Shown: positions 21,646 to 33,364 of the stretch, in pieces
How positions within the stretch are numbered: the stretch's first letter is position 1
Layout of the letters: each line of letters opens with the position of its first letter
Source of the DNA: Corticium candelabrum
Taxonomy: Eukaryota > Porifera > Homoscleromorpha > Homosclerophorida > Plakinidae
Direction of reading: 5' to 3'
DNA length: 64,000 bases
Assembly: GCF_963422355.1 (NCBI RefSeq)
Contig: NC_085089.1
Location: 467,501-531,500 of the forward strand
Program-made: the position numbers and the translations under genes
Notes under the pieces: model-generated
The model's database searches: none
Told to the model about the DNA's origin: nothing
Seen by the model: only the letters and a program-made list of their open reading frames with translations

Positions 21646-21960
21646 AGCTATTGACATCGAAGCTCCACCTAAGTCAGCGCGCGCTAAAAGCCGTCACGGA
21701 GGTTGCGTCATTCTAAAACATCTTGTCACGGAAGCTGAGTCATTAGCTAAGGACGTCAAGGAAGTTACTGGTAGGTTATTCTGTATTCAATATGCGTGGA
21801 AAATAATATGCGCGAAATTTTCCACGCGTCTATAGAATAATACGCTAACACGACGGGTTTCACAGTGTCTACACATTGTCCGTCCCGCCTAGCGCGGCGG
21901 TTAAGGTCTGGGTATCTGGGTACGCGAGACTATTGTACGCGCGTTAGCTTTGTACAGATG
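21646..21960. promoter_or_regulatory. probable bidirectional promoter region
   Basis: A 315-base gap between two divergent starts (minus-strand coiled-coil gene and plus-strand START gene). It contains GCGCG-type and ACGTCA-like blocks (GGACGTCAAGG near 21750). No defined site can be proved by eye. Confidence 0.4.
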
Positions 21961-24900
21961 GGTCTGCTGCAGTCCTCATCTTCTGCGGAGTTTTCGGGTG
22001 GCAATGTGTTTATTCCACTTTTTGTCACTGCAATTGCATTATTAGTTGGATACTTTGTATTTACAAAAAAGAGGACGGTACGGTGTCGTTGACGGTCTCT
22101 TTAGAGTAGTTTGTCACAGTTTAGCAAATAAAGTTTGATTTACCTACATTTTTGTGTCTGTATTGTAGATAATGTTGATGGTGCACAAGAACATTTGGAA
22201 AAATATTGATCACAAGAGTGTGTCTGCAGCCTTGCATCCGGTCAGAGATGAAAGTGTTGCATGATTTTAGTTTTAGTTTTTGTTTGCTTGTATGCTCATT
22301 TGTTTGTTGTTACACTGTCACTAAAGTAAACTAGAGAATGACTGTCACTAAAGTAAAGTTAGAATGACTGTCACTGTAAGATCTACAGGTCAATTTTTTG
22401 TCACTGAAAGTTTTCTTTTTGAGATTTATCGATGTTTTATTTCTTGTTCTTAAAGTTAATGAAATGATGTATTGGCAGGTGCTTCCATTTAATACAGTGA
22501 ATGGATGGACTCTGCTGGGAGCAGACAATGGCAAACGCTTGTGGCTGCAGACTATTAACTCTTTGGGGGACAAATGTCCATTGTTTGGTGCATGCAGTAT
22601 TATTGAAACTAGCCCTAAAGTAAAGTGTTTCTATGAAGTGCTAATTAAGTCAACTTTAATTAAGAATCCGTGTATTTGTATTTTATTACTGGATGTAAAG
22701 GAGGTTATTTCAACTTTGTGTGACACCACTCAGCAGCCAGATTGGGACCCACTTGTTTCACATGTGAACGTTGTTTCTACACCCACAATACATGATGATT
22801 TTCACTATGATGTGGTGAAAATAGTTGGAACTGGAAACAAAGGTAGCTACAGCTTAACCAGGTAACAACATTAAAGGATAGATTTAGTTGGTAAACATGG
22901 CAAATTGTGTGCATTTATCTTTTAATTAAGATGTTGGAGAATTTCTGATAGTGGGTGCTGCTGGGCATTGTCAGTTTATGTTGATGGCGACATAGGAGAT
23001 GTGAAATGGACTTACTGGAAAGCTGATCCCATCGAAATGGAAGGACTGGGTATGAATTAGTAAATGATAATGCATGGACAGTTTGATAGGTGTGGGTGTG
23101 GGAGGTGAGTTGGTGGGCTATGAATGGGTGAATGACAAAGATGGACAAACAAACAGATAAATGATCAAACAAACAGACATTCAGATAGACAAACAACATG
23201 CTAATTTTATTGGGGAGGGGGGATTTGTTGTGGCTTCTAGTTACGCCTGAATTTTGTAGTCAGTTTAGGTTAAGCAAGTTGTATGTTTATCTTTTGAAAA
23301 CATGACATGTTTCAGATGGATTTTCAGTTGTTTCATTATGCATTGGGACATCAGTTGTGTGTCTGAAACCGCCAAGCTGTTTAACTACATGGCTCCAATC
23401 ATTGCAACAACATGTCACACTAAGACAATGTGAAACGAATCATAAAATGTCAGCTCCTCGGCAAACAGTAACAACTATTGAAAGTTCAATGGAGACTAGG
23501 GTCATCGAATGTGATAGCAGTAACAGTAACAAGTATGGCTTTGTGTTTGTTATATCACTTTTGTGTCAATTTGTCTCAGTCTGTCTCTGGTCTGTCTGTT
23601 GGTCTGTCTGTTGGTCTATCTGTTGGTCTGTCTGGCTCAACGTATGTATATTTCATACTTTCTGTCTGTCTTTTTTCAGTCTCGTCTTTTTTACTATTTG
23701 CCCCCCTGGTTGTCTTCTTATATGTCCATTCATGTGTGTATTTCTCAATGAATGTGTCTTGCTGTGTCCGTCTTTGTCTGCTCTTGCTATGTCTCTTATT
23801 GCTTTGATGTAGTGTAGCTGTACTTCACTAGTAAAGTCTCTCCATTACTGTAGGGTAGACAAGCCTACAAAGTCTTCAGCTGTGGTATCTTCACAAATAC
23901 AATCAAACTTAATTGTGAATATCAGGCAGCAGCCTGCTCTAGACAGCCAACAACAACGGTAACAGTGTTTATTACTCATTGTCAATATGATGCTTTTCAT
24001 TGCATCTTCCGTATACATAGATGGTTTGAGCTGTGTAATGAATCAGCACAGACAGTTCTGACAGTATCGTGTGCTACTGTTGATGATGGATGGGAGTTTG
24101 TCAATCAGACAAAGTTTGAGTACTTTGATCATGCTGCACTGTATGGTACGTGTGATGAGCTGTTGTGATGCTAGAGGTGTGACTATCATGAAGAAGCCTT
24201 CTACGAGTGAAGGATCGTCTGTAAATAGAGTAAAGGGTACAGCTGTGATTGCGGCCCCTCCGTTTTTTATTCTCTCTTACATTAATGACTTTGATAAAAG
24301 CAAGAAGTGGAACGAAATGTTTGATTACGGTGAGACATTTTTGAACAGATGGACAGGCAGACAGACAGACAGACAGACAGATGCATTGCTGATTTGATGA
24401 GCAATACCAAAAAATTACAATGAAGATTGACTGTGGAAAGTACCAATAACATTGTATCATCTATTTTTGCAAACCCACAGTCTCAGCGCTCATCTACAAG
24501 GTTTAGGTCTCTTCAGGGAGTAGGAGCAGGTGCATGGCTTGACTCAATACCTCTTTCAAGAAAGTTTGCATTAAAGCCTGGCGAGTTTCGTCTAGCAACA
24601 TGTTTGAGGTTAGGTTGTGAAATGCCCCTTGGATCAGTGATTTCCACTTGTGATTGTGGGAAGATGTTGATGGGGATGGATACCATTTTCTGACTTGCAA
24701 AACTGGAGGTGGGCCTATATGGACTCATGAAACTATCGAGCGTATGGAGCAACTGTTTACAGCAACTAAATATGACACATCAGTGAGAACCAAGGAATCT
24801 ACTTGGGAGTATACATTAATACTGATGACAGACCCGATATCATTGCATTTGATGCACAATCTGGCTGTGACATTTCAGTGGCTCACCCATGGGTCAAACG

Positions 24901-25331
24901 TATTATTTCCCAGGCAGCTTTGGAAGATGACGCAGCTGCAGCCAAACGAGAAGCCGTCAAATCACAGAAATATGTTGGTGAGTTGGACATGTGGGGCAGA
25001 TTCTCTAACTGTATTGCCCTAGTGTTTGAACATTTTGGAAGATAGGGACATGATGCTCTTCAGTTCCTTAATCGACTGTCCATTCTCTTAACAGATGAAG
25101 ATGGAGGGAAGAACAGCAGAGAGTTCAAGACGTACTGGCGTCGCTGTTTGTCTAATGTGATTAGTAGAAAATTAGGAAGAGCAGGACAGTTTAAAACTCT
25201 CTGAACATTGATGAAGCATTTGTTAATTATAAGTAGTTGGGTTTTGTTGTGTGGCCCATTGTGGGCTTTTGGACTAGTGTTTGGACAATTAGACTGTAAT
25301 AGTGCTGATGTATGAAAATATATGTATTCAC

Positions 25332-25380
<49 letters not shown>

Positions 25381-26321
25381 TGGACAAACAGACAGACAGA
25401 CAGACAAGCAGACAGAAACTGTAGGTAGATGACACCTGACAGATAGATTGGCAAACTGTGGATAGACGGACAGAGAGACAGGTGTTGCAGTTAGTTGCTT
25501 GTCGTGTAATTATACATTCGGTATTTGTGTACTTTTTTTGGTAGTAATAGTTTGACGTTATGTACATGTACATGCTTAATTTGCTTTTATATCTTAGGAG
25601 AAATAATCGAACAAATTACTGTAAACACCAGAGTATGTCATGCCATCATGATTGTTTCACTCCTTTTGTAATATGTTGCTTTTTTTCAGGTCTCTCGACT
25701 TGTATATAAACCTGTGTTTCCTACAACTGGACGTGATTTTTGTCTTGTGACTGGAGTTCGGCAGCTGGGTGATCATACTTTTGTCAGTGCTGTGTCATCG
25801 GTATGCTCTTATGATTAAAACAGGCCTGTCTATTTTTGTCTGCTTTTGTGCAACAGATTAATAGTATTGACTACTTCAGTGACTGAATGCTAACTCTGTG
25901 GTTGCATAGGTGAAACATTTGTCTTGTAGGGAAGACAAGAAGTATGTGAGGTAAGTAGACAATGTAGTCACTTGGGGTTACATTTGTATTTGTCAAGGAC
26001 CAGTTGATAATGCATTGATGTGTGCTGTGAGATGTAAAAGTATTGGATTTAGGCATTTTTTTGATGGACTGTCTTTTATTTACTTTTATTAATTTCATCT
26101 ATGAGCCATTGGAAATGCTACATTATTATAGAGTCACGTGACTGTGTGTGTGTGTGTGTGTGTGTGCGCGCGCACGTGCGCGTGCATGCATGCATGCAAT
26201 ATATGCTCAAAATGTCACATGTAGCACCCCTTTGCATTGGGCTGTGGAACACGATCTTCGTGCATGTTTTGGTGGTGATTGATTGGTTTAGCAGTTTTGG
26301 CTGATTGATGTTACACACAGG

Positions 26322-26356
<35 letters not shown>

Positions 26357-29300
26357 ATACTTTATTCTCATATAGACTCTACTTGCACATATGCTAAGGA
26401 ATGTGTAAAGCAAACCAGTGCTGTACTTGCAAACAACGAAGTCATATTAACAGACAAATAGACAGACAGATCAGCCTTTTATGGGTATACTAAACAAACA
26501 TGTTTATAGTTATAGGTTTGTACTCATTACAGTTGGACATTAAATTTGTGTGTTTGCCTGTTGATGTTTGTGCCTTAATATGTGGACTTGAGAATTCAAT
26601 CAGTTTGTAGGTTTCAAATGAACTAATGGAGCAAGGGATTGTGGGAGTTCTCAATAAAAGAATGCATTTTACTCTTCTGGCAGTGTGCATTTAATAGTTA
26701 TGTCCATGCATACTTAGACATCAACACATGTAATGTTTGTAGTGGTACTCTGATACAGTCAGACCTTATTATTCTGACCATGTTTGTCCCGCTGGTTTCT
26801 GTCAGACTAACGCAACTTTTGGATTATCAACTACACATGACTTAACGCAAATTGGTTTCACATGTCAGTGTTCCAAACTTTGTGACAGACGTAGTCGTCA
26901 CCTTGGTAACCTCACAAAAGCTTCAGTCACCAAGGAGTTTACGATCGTTCCATATATTTCATAAATATCAAATAGTGATACTGATTGTTGTGGTAAGTAA
27001 ACGATATCCCAGGACCCCAGAGGTGCCACCCCCAGCCCGACCTGAACAATTTCACTATTCTACTCTACAACATAAAGACAAAAATTCACTGGGTCCATCA
27101 TAACTTGAGTGACTCTAGTCGTCAGGATGGCAACCTCGCTGGAATAATTGGTCGTCACATGAACTCAGGTAGTCATCAAATGACAACTTGACGACCACTT
27201 TTTTTAACACTGCGTGTGTACCTAGCTTTGTCAGAAAGTGAGGGTGTTGGATTGTCGGGTGTTGGAATAAGGAGGTCTGACTGTACTATATGTTTAGTCT
27301 GACGGCAGGGAGATGTAGTTCTGTTATGCTACTCTATAAGTTGATTAAGATTGATTGACTGGATTCTGAAGTATAGTGTGTAAATTGAGTTTGGACATTT
27401 GGCAATTGTTTTCTAGAGCTGAATCTCACGGGAGTGGTTTTGCAATCATTAGAGATGCGGAAAATGGAGAGAAATGCACTGTCACTTACACTACACATGT
27501 AGATCTGAAGGGTGAGTTAGTTGATATGCAGTTGGCAAATGAGATAATTTGATATAAATTAACTTAATTAAACACTTGCGTTGGTACAGACTGAGCCCAT
27601 TCTTTGCATTTATGTTTAACTAAAATGGCTCTTATAGTTTTGTGGTTATAGTTACTAGATGTGGGAACCTACTGCTTCTAGTTACTGTCAAAGGAAACTG
27701 TATGACAGAGTGCCTTTATTCAGTAGCTCACAGTTACTAAGTAGACAGGAGGTACTGGTCAGACTACTGAGTTGTGTTGTTGCAAAGTGAGATTTTGTGT
27801 TTCGTTGAATCAGTTGAATCACGTAACAAACACTGCGAGTGGCTGTTAGTTTGAATGCAAAGAATGACGTCCAAAATATTTATTGTCTAAAATATTTTAT
27901 TGATCAAGTAAAGAGTAATGTGTTTCAATTGTTTGTCAGGACGTGTGCCAACGTTTGTTGTAAACAAAGTGGCCTCTTCTCAGCCTTTGTGTGTTGCTGT
28001 GTTGCGGGATCTTGTTGAACAAGACTACAAAGTGCTGACTAATGAAGAAAAGCAAAGATGGCAGACAATGACTTTAAAGAGTTATCTAAGGCGAGGTGAA
28101 CCAGAGAAAGAAGAAGAAGCGGAAGAAGAGGAAGTTGAGGTTTCACAAGAAGGCAGTGATAATAATGATGGTGTTCAAATGAAAGAGGAAATGGAAAATG
28201 AACAGGTGGGAGGATCTGGTGAGAATACAAAGGCACTGCGCAGTGCAAGTGAGAGTGATGACATGAACGTGGAAGAAAGCCTTTCAAGCATTACACTTGA
28301 TATTGATTTACCACTCAGTGAGCCTTAAATTGCTGCCTCTTGTGTCATTTTAATATTTGGTATTATAGCTAGTGAATCTGAAGTTGACTATCGAACTCTT
28401 GGTAACCAAATGTGTGGTGAAATTATGGCTGAGGTGAGCTAGTGACATTATGTTTTATTGAAAGTATTTTGATGCTGGTGTTGCTGTAGTTTCTCATGGC
28501 ATCAACTGTTGATCTGCAGTCTTCAAAGAAGCAGTCATCTGGCGGATGGATGTGAGCAGAAACTGAAAGTTTAATTTAGAGCAGCTCAAATTGTGGTGTG
28601 TTTTAGTATGCATGTTACTGAATTTTATATCAACATCATAGGTTTCAAGGTGTTGAAAAAGATGTGCTTATGATGAAGAAATTGATGCCAGATAGCAAGT
28701 TTGATGGGTATGAACTCATTGCAATACATCATTTCTAAACTTATTGAATCAGTCATATTATTTTTGGGTAGTTTTATGGGCAAGGGCATCATTGAACTTC
28801 CACCTGCTGTAGTGTGGGCAGCTGTGAAGGATTCTCGTACCAGATTTAGCTATGATAACATGCTGAAGGTTAAATTTGTAGCTGTGTTTGTGCATTTGTC
28901 AGGTGTACATCTTTTTGTTGCTCATGTTTTGTCAGTAATGTTGTTGTTACTGTTTTGGAGGTCGATTGCTTTGCATGTTGTTTTTTTACAAGAAATAAGA
29001 AAGAAGTAGTTACTTCATCTAGAGTATTTGTATTTTGCAGACACTGGACATAGTTGAAGTGATTGAGCCAGGCCTTCAAGTAGGTTAGTAATTGTTTGTT
29101 TCTGCTATGCGTGATTATGGTTAAGCAGGTTGTGGAACTTGATTTAGTGTATTGCACACACGAGGCAACAAATTGCTTTGTTAAGCAAGCAAGAGATCTC
29201 TGCTATCTTCATTGTGAACGTGAAGATGTAAGTGGTTGTGAGTGTGTCAGAATGTCAAATTGATGTCAGAACATTTGAAATTGTTTGTTGAAACAGTAGT

Positions 29301-30240
29301 ATGTGCAATATTAGCTTGAATGTCATTTAAAATTTTGGATGAATCAAGAGACACTACTGAGTATCGTAGACACACTATAATGGTAACTTGACCATGGTGT
29401 TAATTAAAATTTAGTGGGGCTGCTTCAACTGCATGAGTTCGCGTTCAGCTGTTTCCTCTGAAGTGGGATGAGGGGTGATCTACTCGAAAAGATTGAGATT
29501 GGCAGCAATTGACCAACAATTATTTGAGAGACTAGCTCAATGTAACAAACTCAACAATACATAGAATTAGGCAATTTGAGTAGAGATGGACATTTGTACG
29601 TGTACATTATTGTTTGCATGTTTATTAGTTGACATACTTTAGATAGTGACTTCTATTCCATTGATGTTCTACTCCGTAGCTATAACTATGTTGCTTTTGT
29701 AGTCGTTGTGAACACGATATCTCAGTCTGTTTAACTTAGTTTGATTAGATGATATAGGACCTAAGATAGTTAATTATTGTACTTTGCTATCTATAATATC
29801 ACTGCCCACTCTGCCATATCTGTTTGTCATTTTTATTGTTTACGTTATTCTTATAGCCATCTGGTAAATTTGTTGTTGCTGGAAGATCTATTGAGCATCC
29901 TAAGTGTCCACCCAAACCCAACCTCGTGAGAGCTCATGTCAGCTGATCTATTTTGTATATCGGTGTGTTATGTGAACTTGATAAATGTATGTATACTGTT
30001 TAGGTCATTGCTAGTGGATGGCAAATTGAGGCACTGCAACAAAGGGATCGCACAATATCATCAGTTTCATATCTTGTTCAGGTTCATAATTCACAGTGGG
30101 TAGTGCTGCATTTGAGAAACCTTTGTATACTTGTACAGGTGAACTTGGGTGGCATGGTGCCAGTTCGACTGCTGAATATGATTGCAAAACGGCAGCCATT
30201 AGCAGTTGCTTACCTGAGAGAGTATCTTACTTCATCTTAA
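21961..30240 (+). CDS. membrane-anchored protein with three START lipid-binding domains
   Basis: A long multi-exon gene. Exon 1 begins MGLLQSSSSAEFSGG and has one membrane segment (VFIPLFVTAIALLVGYFVF), suggesting an N-terminal anchor. START domain 1 lies at about 22481-23430 (NGWTLLGADNGKRLWL, CDTTQQPDWDPLVSHVNVV, CWRISDSGCCWALSVYVDGD). START 2 lies at about 24016-28020 (GWEFVNQTKFEYFDH, KWNEMFDYG, VYKPVFPTTGRDFCLVTGVR, YTTHVDLKGRVPTFVVNKVA). A Glu-rich linker follows (about 28080-28320). START 3 lies at about 28490-30240 (GKGIIELPPAVVWAAVKD, KFVVAGRSIEHPKCPPKPN, VNLGGMVPVRLLNMIAKRQP), ending at the stop 30238-30240. Domains 2 and 3 keep the usual RDF or equivalent strand and the C-terminal helix; domain 1 is more diverged. 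START domains bind lipids or sterols, so lipid transfer or sensing at a membrane is the likely role. Exon borders were found by GT..AG and phase but not all were fixed. I know of no standard animal protein with this layout. Confidence 0.8.
24355..24382. repeat. tetranucleotide repeat (GACA)n
   Basis: Short run of CAGA/GACA units in an intron of the START gene. Confidence 0.85.
24480..25215 (+). mobile_element. 3' fragment of an RLE-type non-LTR retrotransposon (LINE)
   Basis: Lies inside an intron of START domain 2 (between exons ending near 24327 and starting near 25598). It encodes GAGAWLDSIPLSRKFALK, then a zinc-finger-like STCDCGKML ... FLTCKTGGG in two frames, then RPDIIAFDAQSGCDISVAHP and KSQKYVGELDMW. 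This order (Cys/His finger, then RPD..D..V plus KxxKY) matches restriction-like endonuclease LINEs. The reverse transcriptase part is absent. At least one frame change separates the finger from the endonuclease. Related to the fragment at 55960-57420. Confidence 0.7.
25331..25420. repeat. tetranucleotide repeat (GACA)n, imperfect
   Basis: About 90 bases of GACA/AACA/GATG units in the START gene intron. The antisense reading gives a poly-CLSV frame that is not a gene. Confidence 0.9.
26321..26360. repeat. tetranucleotide repeat (ACAG)n
   Basis: About 40 bases of CAGA units in the START gene, followed at 26450-26470 by a shorter run. Confidence 0.85.
26756..27283. mobile_element. pogo/Tigger-type MITE
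   Basis: Left end CAGTCAGACCTTATTATTC and right end GGAATAAGGAGGTCTGACTG are inverted repeats flanked by TA on both sides (26754-26755 and 27284-27285). Length is 528 bases with no transposase frame. The end sequence and TA target are typical of pogo-like elements. It sits in an intron of the START gene. Confidence 0.8.
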
Positions 30241-30482
30241 TGGGATTCAATTGATTTGCAACAGCTTTTGTAGTCTATAGTTTCATTTGAGCAGCAATTT
30301 GCAGTTTTTCATTTTTTTGCAGATGATGATAAAACAGCTTATTTTGTTGGTAAATAATTAGAAAAAGCGAATATACAATTAGAGTCAATCTGTACTCAAC
30401 AACACATTAGCCATCTGGGAAGAGTGTAACCGTGTGTTCAATTTTGTCCACGTGACTCTTGTTCGATTCACGTGACCTCTGA

Positions 30483-31894
30483 ATGGCGTCTTGCGTGTCA
30501 GTGAAAGGCAGGCTGGAGCAGGCGGAGAAATATAAGACAGAAGGCAATGAACACTTTCGACAGAAGGCATATAGGAAAGCGATAAAGAAGTATCACTTTG
30601 CGTTGCTGCAAGTGAAGGACATATCAGTGAAAGTAACTGCATCAGGAATTACCAAAGACGCGTGTAATCAAACGGAAAAGGAGAATGCCGAACAGATTAG
30701 TAAAGGATGCCATAACAATCTAGCAGGTTGGAAAATCTTTGTGTAGTCTGTTAAATATGTATACACACTGTAAATGGATATAAATACAACGTTTATTAAG
30801 ATATATCTAGATTTTATAATCCAAATTAAAGAAGACAACTGTAGAATCTTTTGAGTTATCACAGCTAGGTGTTTGAACTGATAACCGTTCTGATCCAGAC
30901 ACAGATCCAGACATAGATGTAAGGTAAACATTCAAGTGTGTATACATTTTTGGAACACCCTGTAGACACACTGTATGATTACAGTATATCAAAAATGAGG
31001 TACGATACGATATCAAATTGTACGTATTATATTTGAATCAGTTTGCCAAACTATAGTAGTTTGTATTGTGTTTAATTAATGATCAAAGCTCATGCAAGAT
31101 TTTATTTGGAATACACAAGCAGCTAAATATGAGACACCACAATTGGGTGTACAGATTGTTGATTGTCCATCATATCTGTCCATCTTCTCACAGTACCTTA
31201 GTAGGATAGATGGCAATCTGGTTTCAATTGTAGTCAGATTGTCATTATTTGCATAACTATCACTAGGATAGGAAAAAATCCCAGTAAGAGTGGATTTAGC
31301 TACTAGCCAGGCTCTAGCAGGTAATCCATCAACTTGACTGTATGATTTGTAAATAATTTATGAATTTGATGAAGTACGTGTACTATATAATTTTTGTGTA
31401 TCTGCTTGTAAGCAGTTGATCATTTGCCTGTAGCCTCAGAAATGACTATAAGTTGCCACAGCTATAAATAGACTGATGTTTGTGCAGCCTGTTTTGTCAA
31501 AACTGAATCATGGGACAAAGTTATTGAGTACACAACTAAAGTTGAGTCCTCACTTATAATCAGACACAACTCTTTGTACGAGTGCATTCTCTGCTACGTA
31601 GGTGCTAGAAGGTGAATCACAAAATGTAAAGGCACTGTTTCGGCGTGGACAAGCATGGTATAACAAAAGAGACTACGAGAAGGCACATGATGATCTCACA
31701 CTAGCACAACAGCTAGAACCTTCAGGTAGTCTTGTGTTAAAGTTAAATCCAGAAATAGCATGTTATGTATAGGCCATTGGTGTCTTCCAGATTCAAGTAT
31801 AAGGATACACCTCAATGCATGTCGGAAGGCATTAAAAGACTCCGGAAAAAGAGAGAAACAGATGTATGCTGCTATGTTTAGTTCTGTACGATAA
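30483..31894 (+). CDS. TTC9C: tetratricopeptide repeat protein 9C-like
   Basis: Complete four-exon gene: 30483-30726, 31488-31540, 31602-31725 and 31791-31894. Introns are GT..AG with consistent phase, giving 174 residues, close to human TTC9C. The N-terminus AEKYKTEGNEHFRQKAYRKA and IKKYHFALLQVKDIS is the first TPR region. CHNNLA is then joined to the short exon (CFVKTESWDKVIEYTTK), followed by VKALFRRGQAWYNKRDYEKA. The ending REKQMYAAMF matches the REKQLYLGMF end of the family. TPR repeats mediate protein binding; TTC9 proteins are HSP90-associated by family knowledge. Tail-to-tail with the transaminase gene, with only 76 bases between stops. Confidence 0.9.
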
Positions 31895-31970
31895 TCAGAT
31901 GATCTTGTTGAACAGTAGCATGATCTAAACACAGATCAGTAGCACTAATAATATAGTTATTGTATAGTTG

Positions 31971-33185
31971 TTAGTGTTGCAGGGGTAAGTCAATGTTCAT
32001 CTCTTTGCACACATCTCGAATAGCTAGCAACAAACGGTCCATATCTGTGCTAAACAAATGTCCAATGTTGCCAATTCGAAAGCAGTCTGCTTTGGTTACC
32101 TTGCCAGGATAAATAACCATGCCTTTGTTGTTTAAGCGCTGGTAGAATTCATTGAAGCTGAAATTTGGATGTGATGGATAACGATAGGAAGTAATGATAT
32201 AGCCTTGATGATTTGAGTCCAAATACTCTTTGAAACCCATCTCTGCCATCCCAATTTGGAGAACCTTCCTGTTTTGTTGATATCTCTTAGCCCGGGCCTC
32301 TATTCCACCCTCTACATCTAATTCCTTAAGAGCTTGTTTCAGAGCCAACATAGCATGAGTTGGTGGAGTAAATCGGAACTGACCATTTGTTTCTAGTCCA
32401 TTATACTGAGCCACCAAATCGAGACTGACACTACGCGACCAGCCTTTGCATGCAAGAAGTTTCCTTGAGTTGGCTAGGACATATGAGAAACCGGGAACAG
32501 ATTCAAGACATTTGTTGCACGAACTGACCATGTAGTCGACTTGAGCAGCTTCCAAATCAAGTGGCATACCACCAAAGCTACTCATTGTATCGACAAAATA
32601 AGCCGCATTCGGTAACATCTGCTTTACCAGACGACCCACTTCTTCTACAGAATTTACAACTCCTGAAGTGGTTTCACAATGAACAATACTCACATTGGTA
32701 AAACTCTGATCACGTGACACGACATCACGGACTCGTTGCACATCAATAGTCTCATCCTCAGGGAATTTCACCTCCTCAACATCGATGCCGAGAACTCGGC
32801 AGATGCTCGCAGACCGTTCACCATACGCGCCGTTCGTGAGCGCCAGCACTCGGCCTCCTTGTCTTGGTACAGTCGTCGTTAGAACTGACTCCAACGCGTA
32901 CGTTCCACTGCCTTGCACTGGCACACATGTGAATAGGTCGGTCGATAAACCGGCTAGCTCTACTAGTTTTCGACGAATGAACGCAACTGTCTGCACAAAT
33001 TCGACGTCTCTAGATCCGAGATCTCTCAGCATGGCTTGTTTTGTGGCAGCGCTCGTGTTCAGAGGTCCTGGCGTGAACAACTTCTTCTCAGCACTTTCGG
33101 TTGCTAGTGAAAACCATCTACGTGCACTGCTCAAGATCCCAGCACAACGGCTAACAGGAGCTCTAGCAGCCCCCTGACGATACAT
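31971..33185 (-). CDS. 2-aminoethylphosphonate--pyruvate transaminase
   Basis: A 404-residue PLP enzyme in one exon. By family it converts 2-aminoethylphosphonate and pyruvate to phosphonoacetaldehyde and alanine. PhnW-type marks are FTPGPLNTSAATKQAMLRDL, then GSRDVEFV, VQGSGTYALESVL, HCETTSGVVNSV, FVDTMSSFGGMPLDL with the cofactor Asp199, and SSCNKCLESVPGF with the Schiff-base Lys225. The first 30 residues (Arg/Ser/Ala rich, RRWFSLATES) look like a mitochondrial leader. The gene has no introns, while nearly all neighbours have several. Bacterial PhnW lacks such a leader, so the eukaryotic leader argues against contamination. AGXT-type alanine-glyoxylate transaminase is the nearest alternative, but the NKCLESVPGF and GSRDVEF blocks favour PhnW. 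Head-to-head with the CatSper-like gene. Confidence 0.88.
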   Translation of the reverse strand: MYRQGAARAPVSRCAGILSSARRWFSLATESAEKKLFTPGPLNTSAATKQAMLRDLGSRDVEFVQTVAFIRRKLVELAGLSTDLFTCVPVQGSGTYALESVLTTTVPRQGGRVLALTNGAYGERSASICRVLGIDVEEVKFPEDETIDVQRVRDVVSRDQSFTNVSIVHCETTSGVVNSVEEVGRLVKQMLPNAAYFVDTMSSFGGMPLDLEAAQVDYMVSSCNKCLESVPGFSYVLANSRKLLACKGWSRSVSLDLVAQYNGLETNGQFRFTPPTHAMLALKQALKELDVEGGIEARAKRYQQNRKVLQIGMAEMGFKEYLDSNHQGYIITSYRYPSHPNFSFNEFYQRLNNKGMVIYPGKVTKADCFRIGNIGHLFSTDMDRLLLAIRDVCKEMNIDLPLQH

Positions 33186-33364
33186 AACGTGTCAATCTCG
33201 ATAAATCACACAATGCACGTAGTAAACCATGTACACTAGTACCGTCCTTGCTATAACACGTGGGTTCGCACTTTCATGGAGGAATAGATCCCGGATAATG
33301 TGATTTAGCGCCCAAAAAATCGGACGGTAAGTGTACCTTCTGTCATTTTGACGCTCGTTCTTTC
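33186..33364. promoter_or_regulatory. probable bidirectional promoter region
   Basis: Only 179 bases separate the divergent starts of the transaminase and the CatSper-like gene, so control elements for both must lie here or overlap the genes. No defined motif is claimed. Confidence 0.45.

Noticed and set aside
23357-23812. Plus-strand frame rich in Ser/Leu/Cys after the START 1 region
   Set aside because: The first part belongs to a START gene exon, but the hydrophobic continuation is read from CTGT repeats in the intron.
25331-25420. Possible CRISPR-like array in the regular GACA repeats
   Set aside because: Simple tetranucleotide repeat without spacers, in an animal genome.
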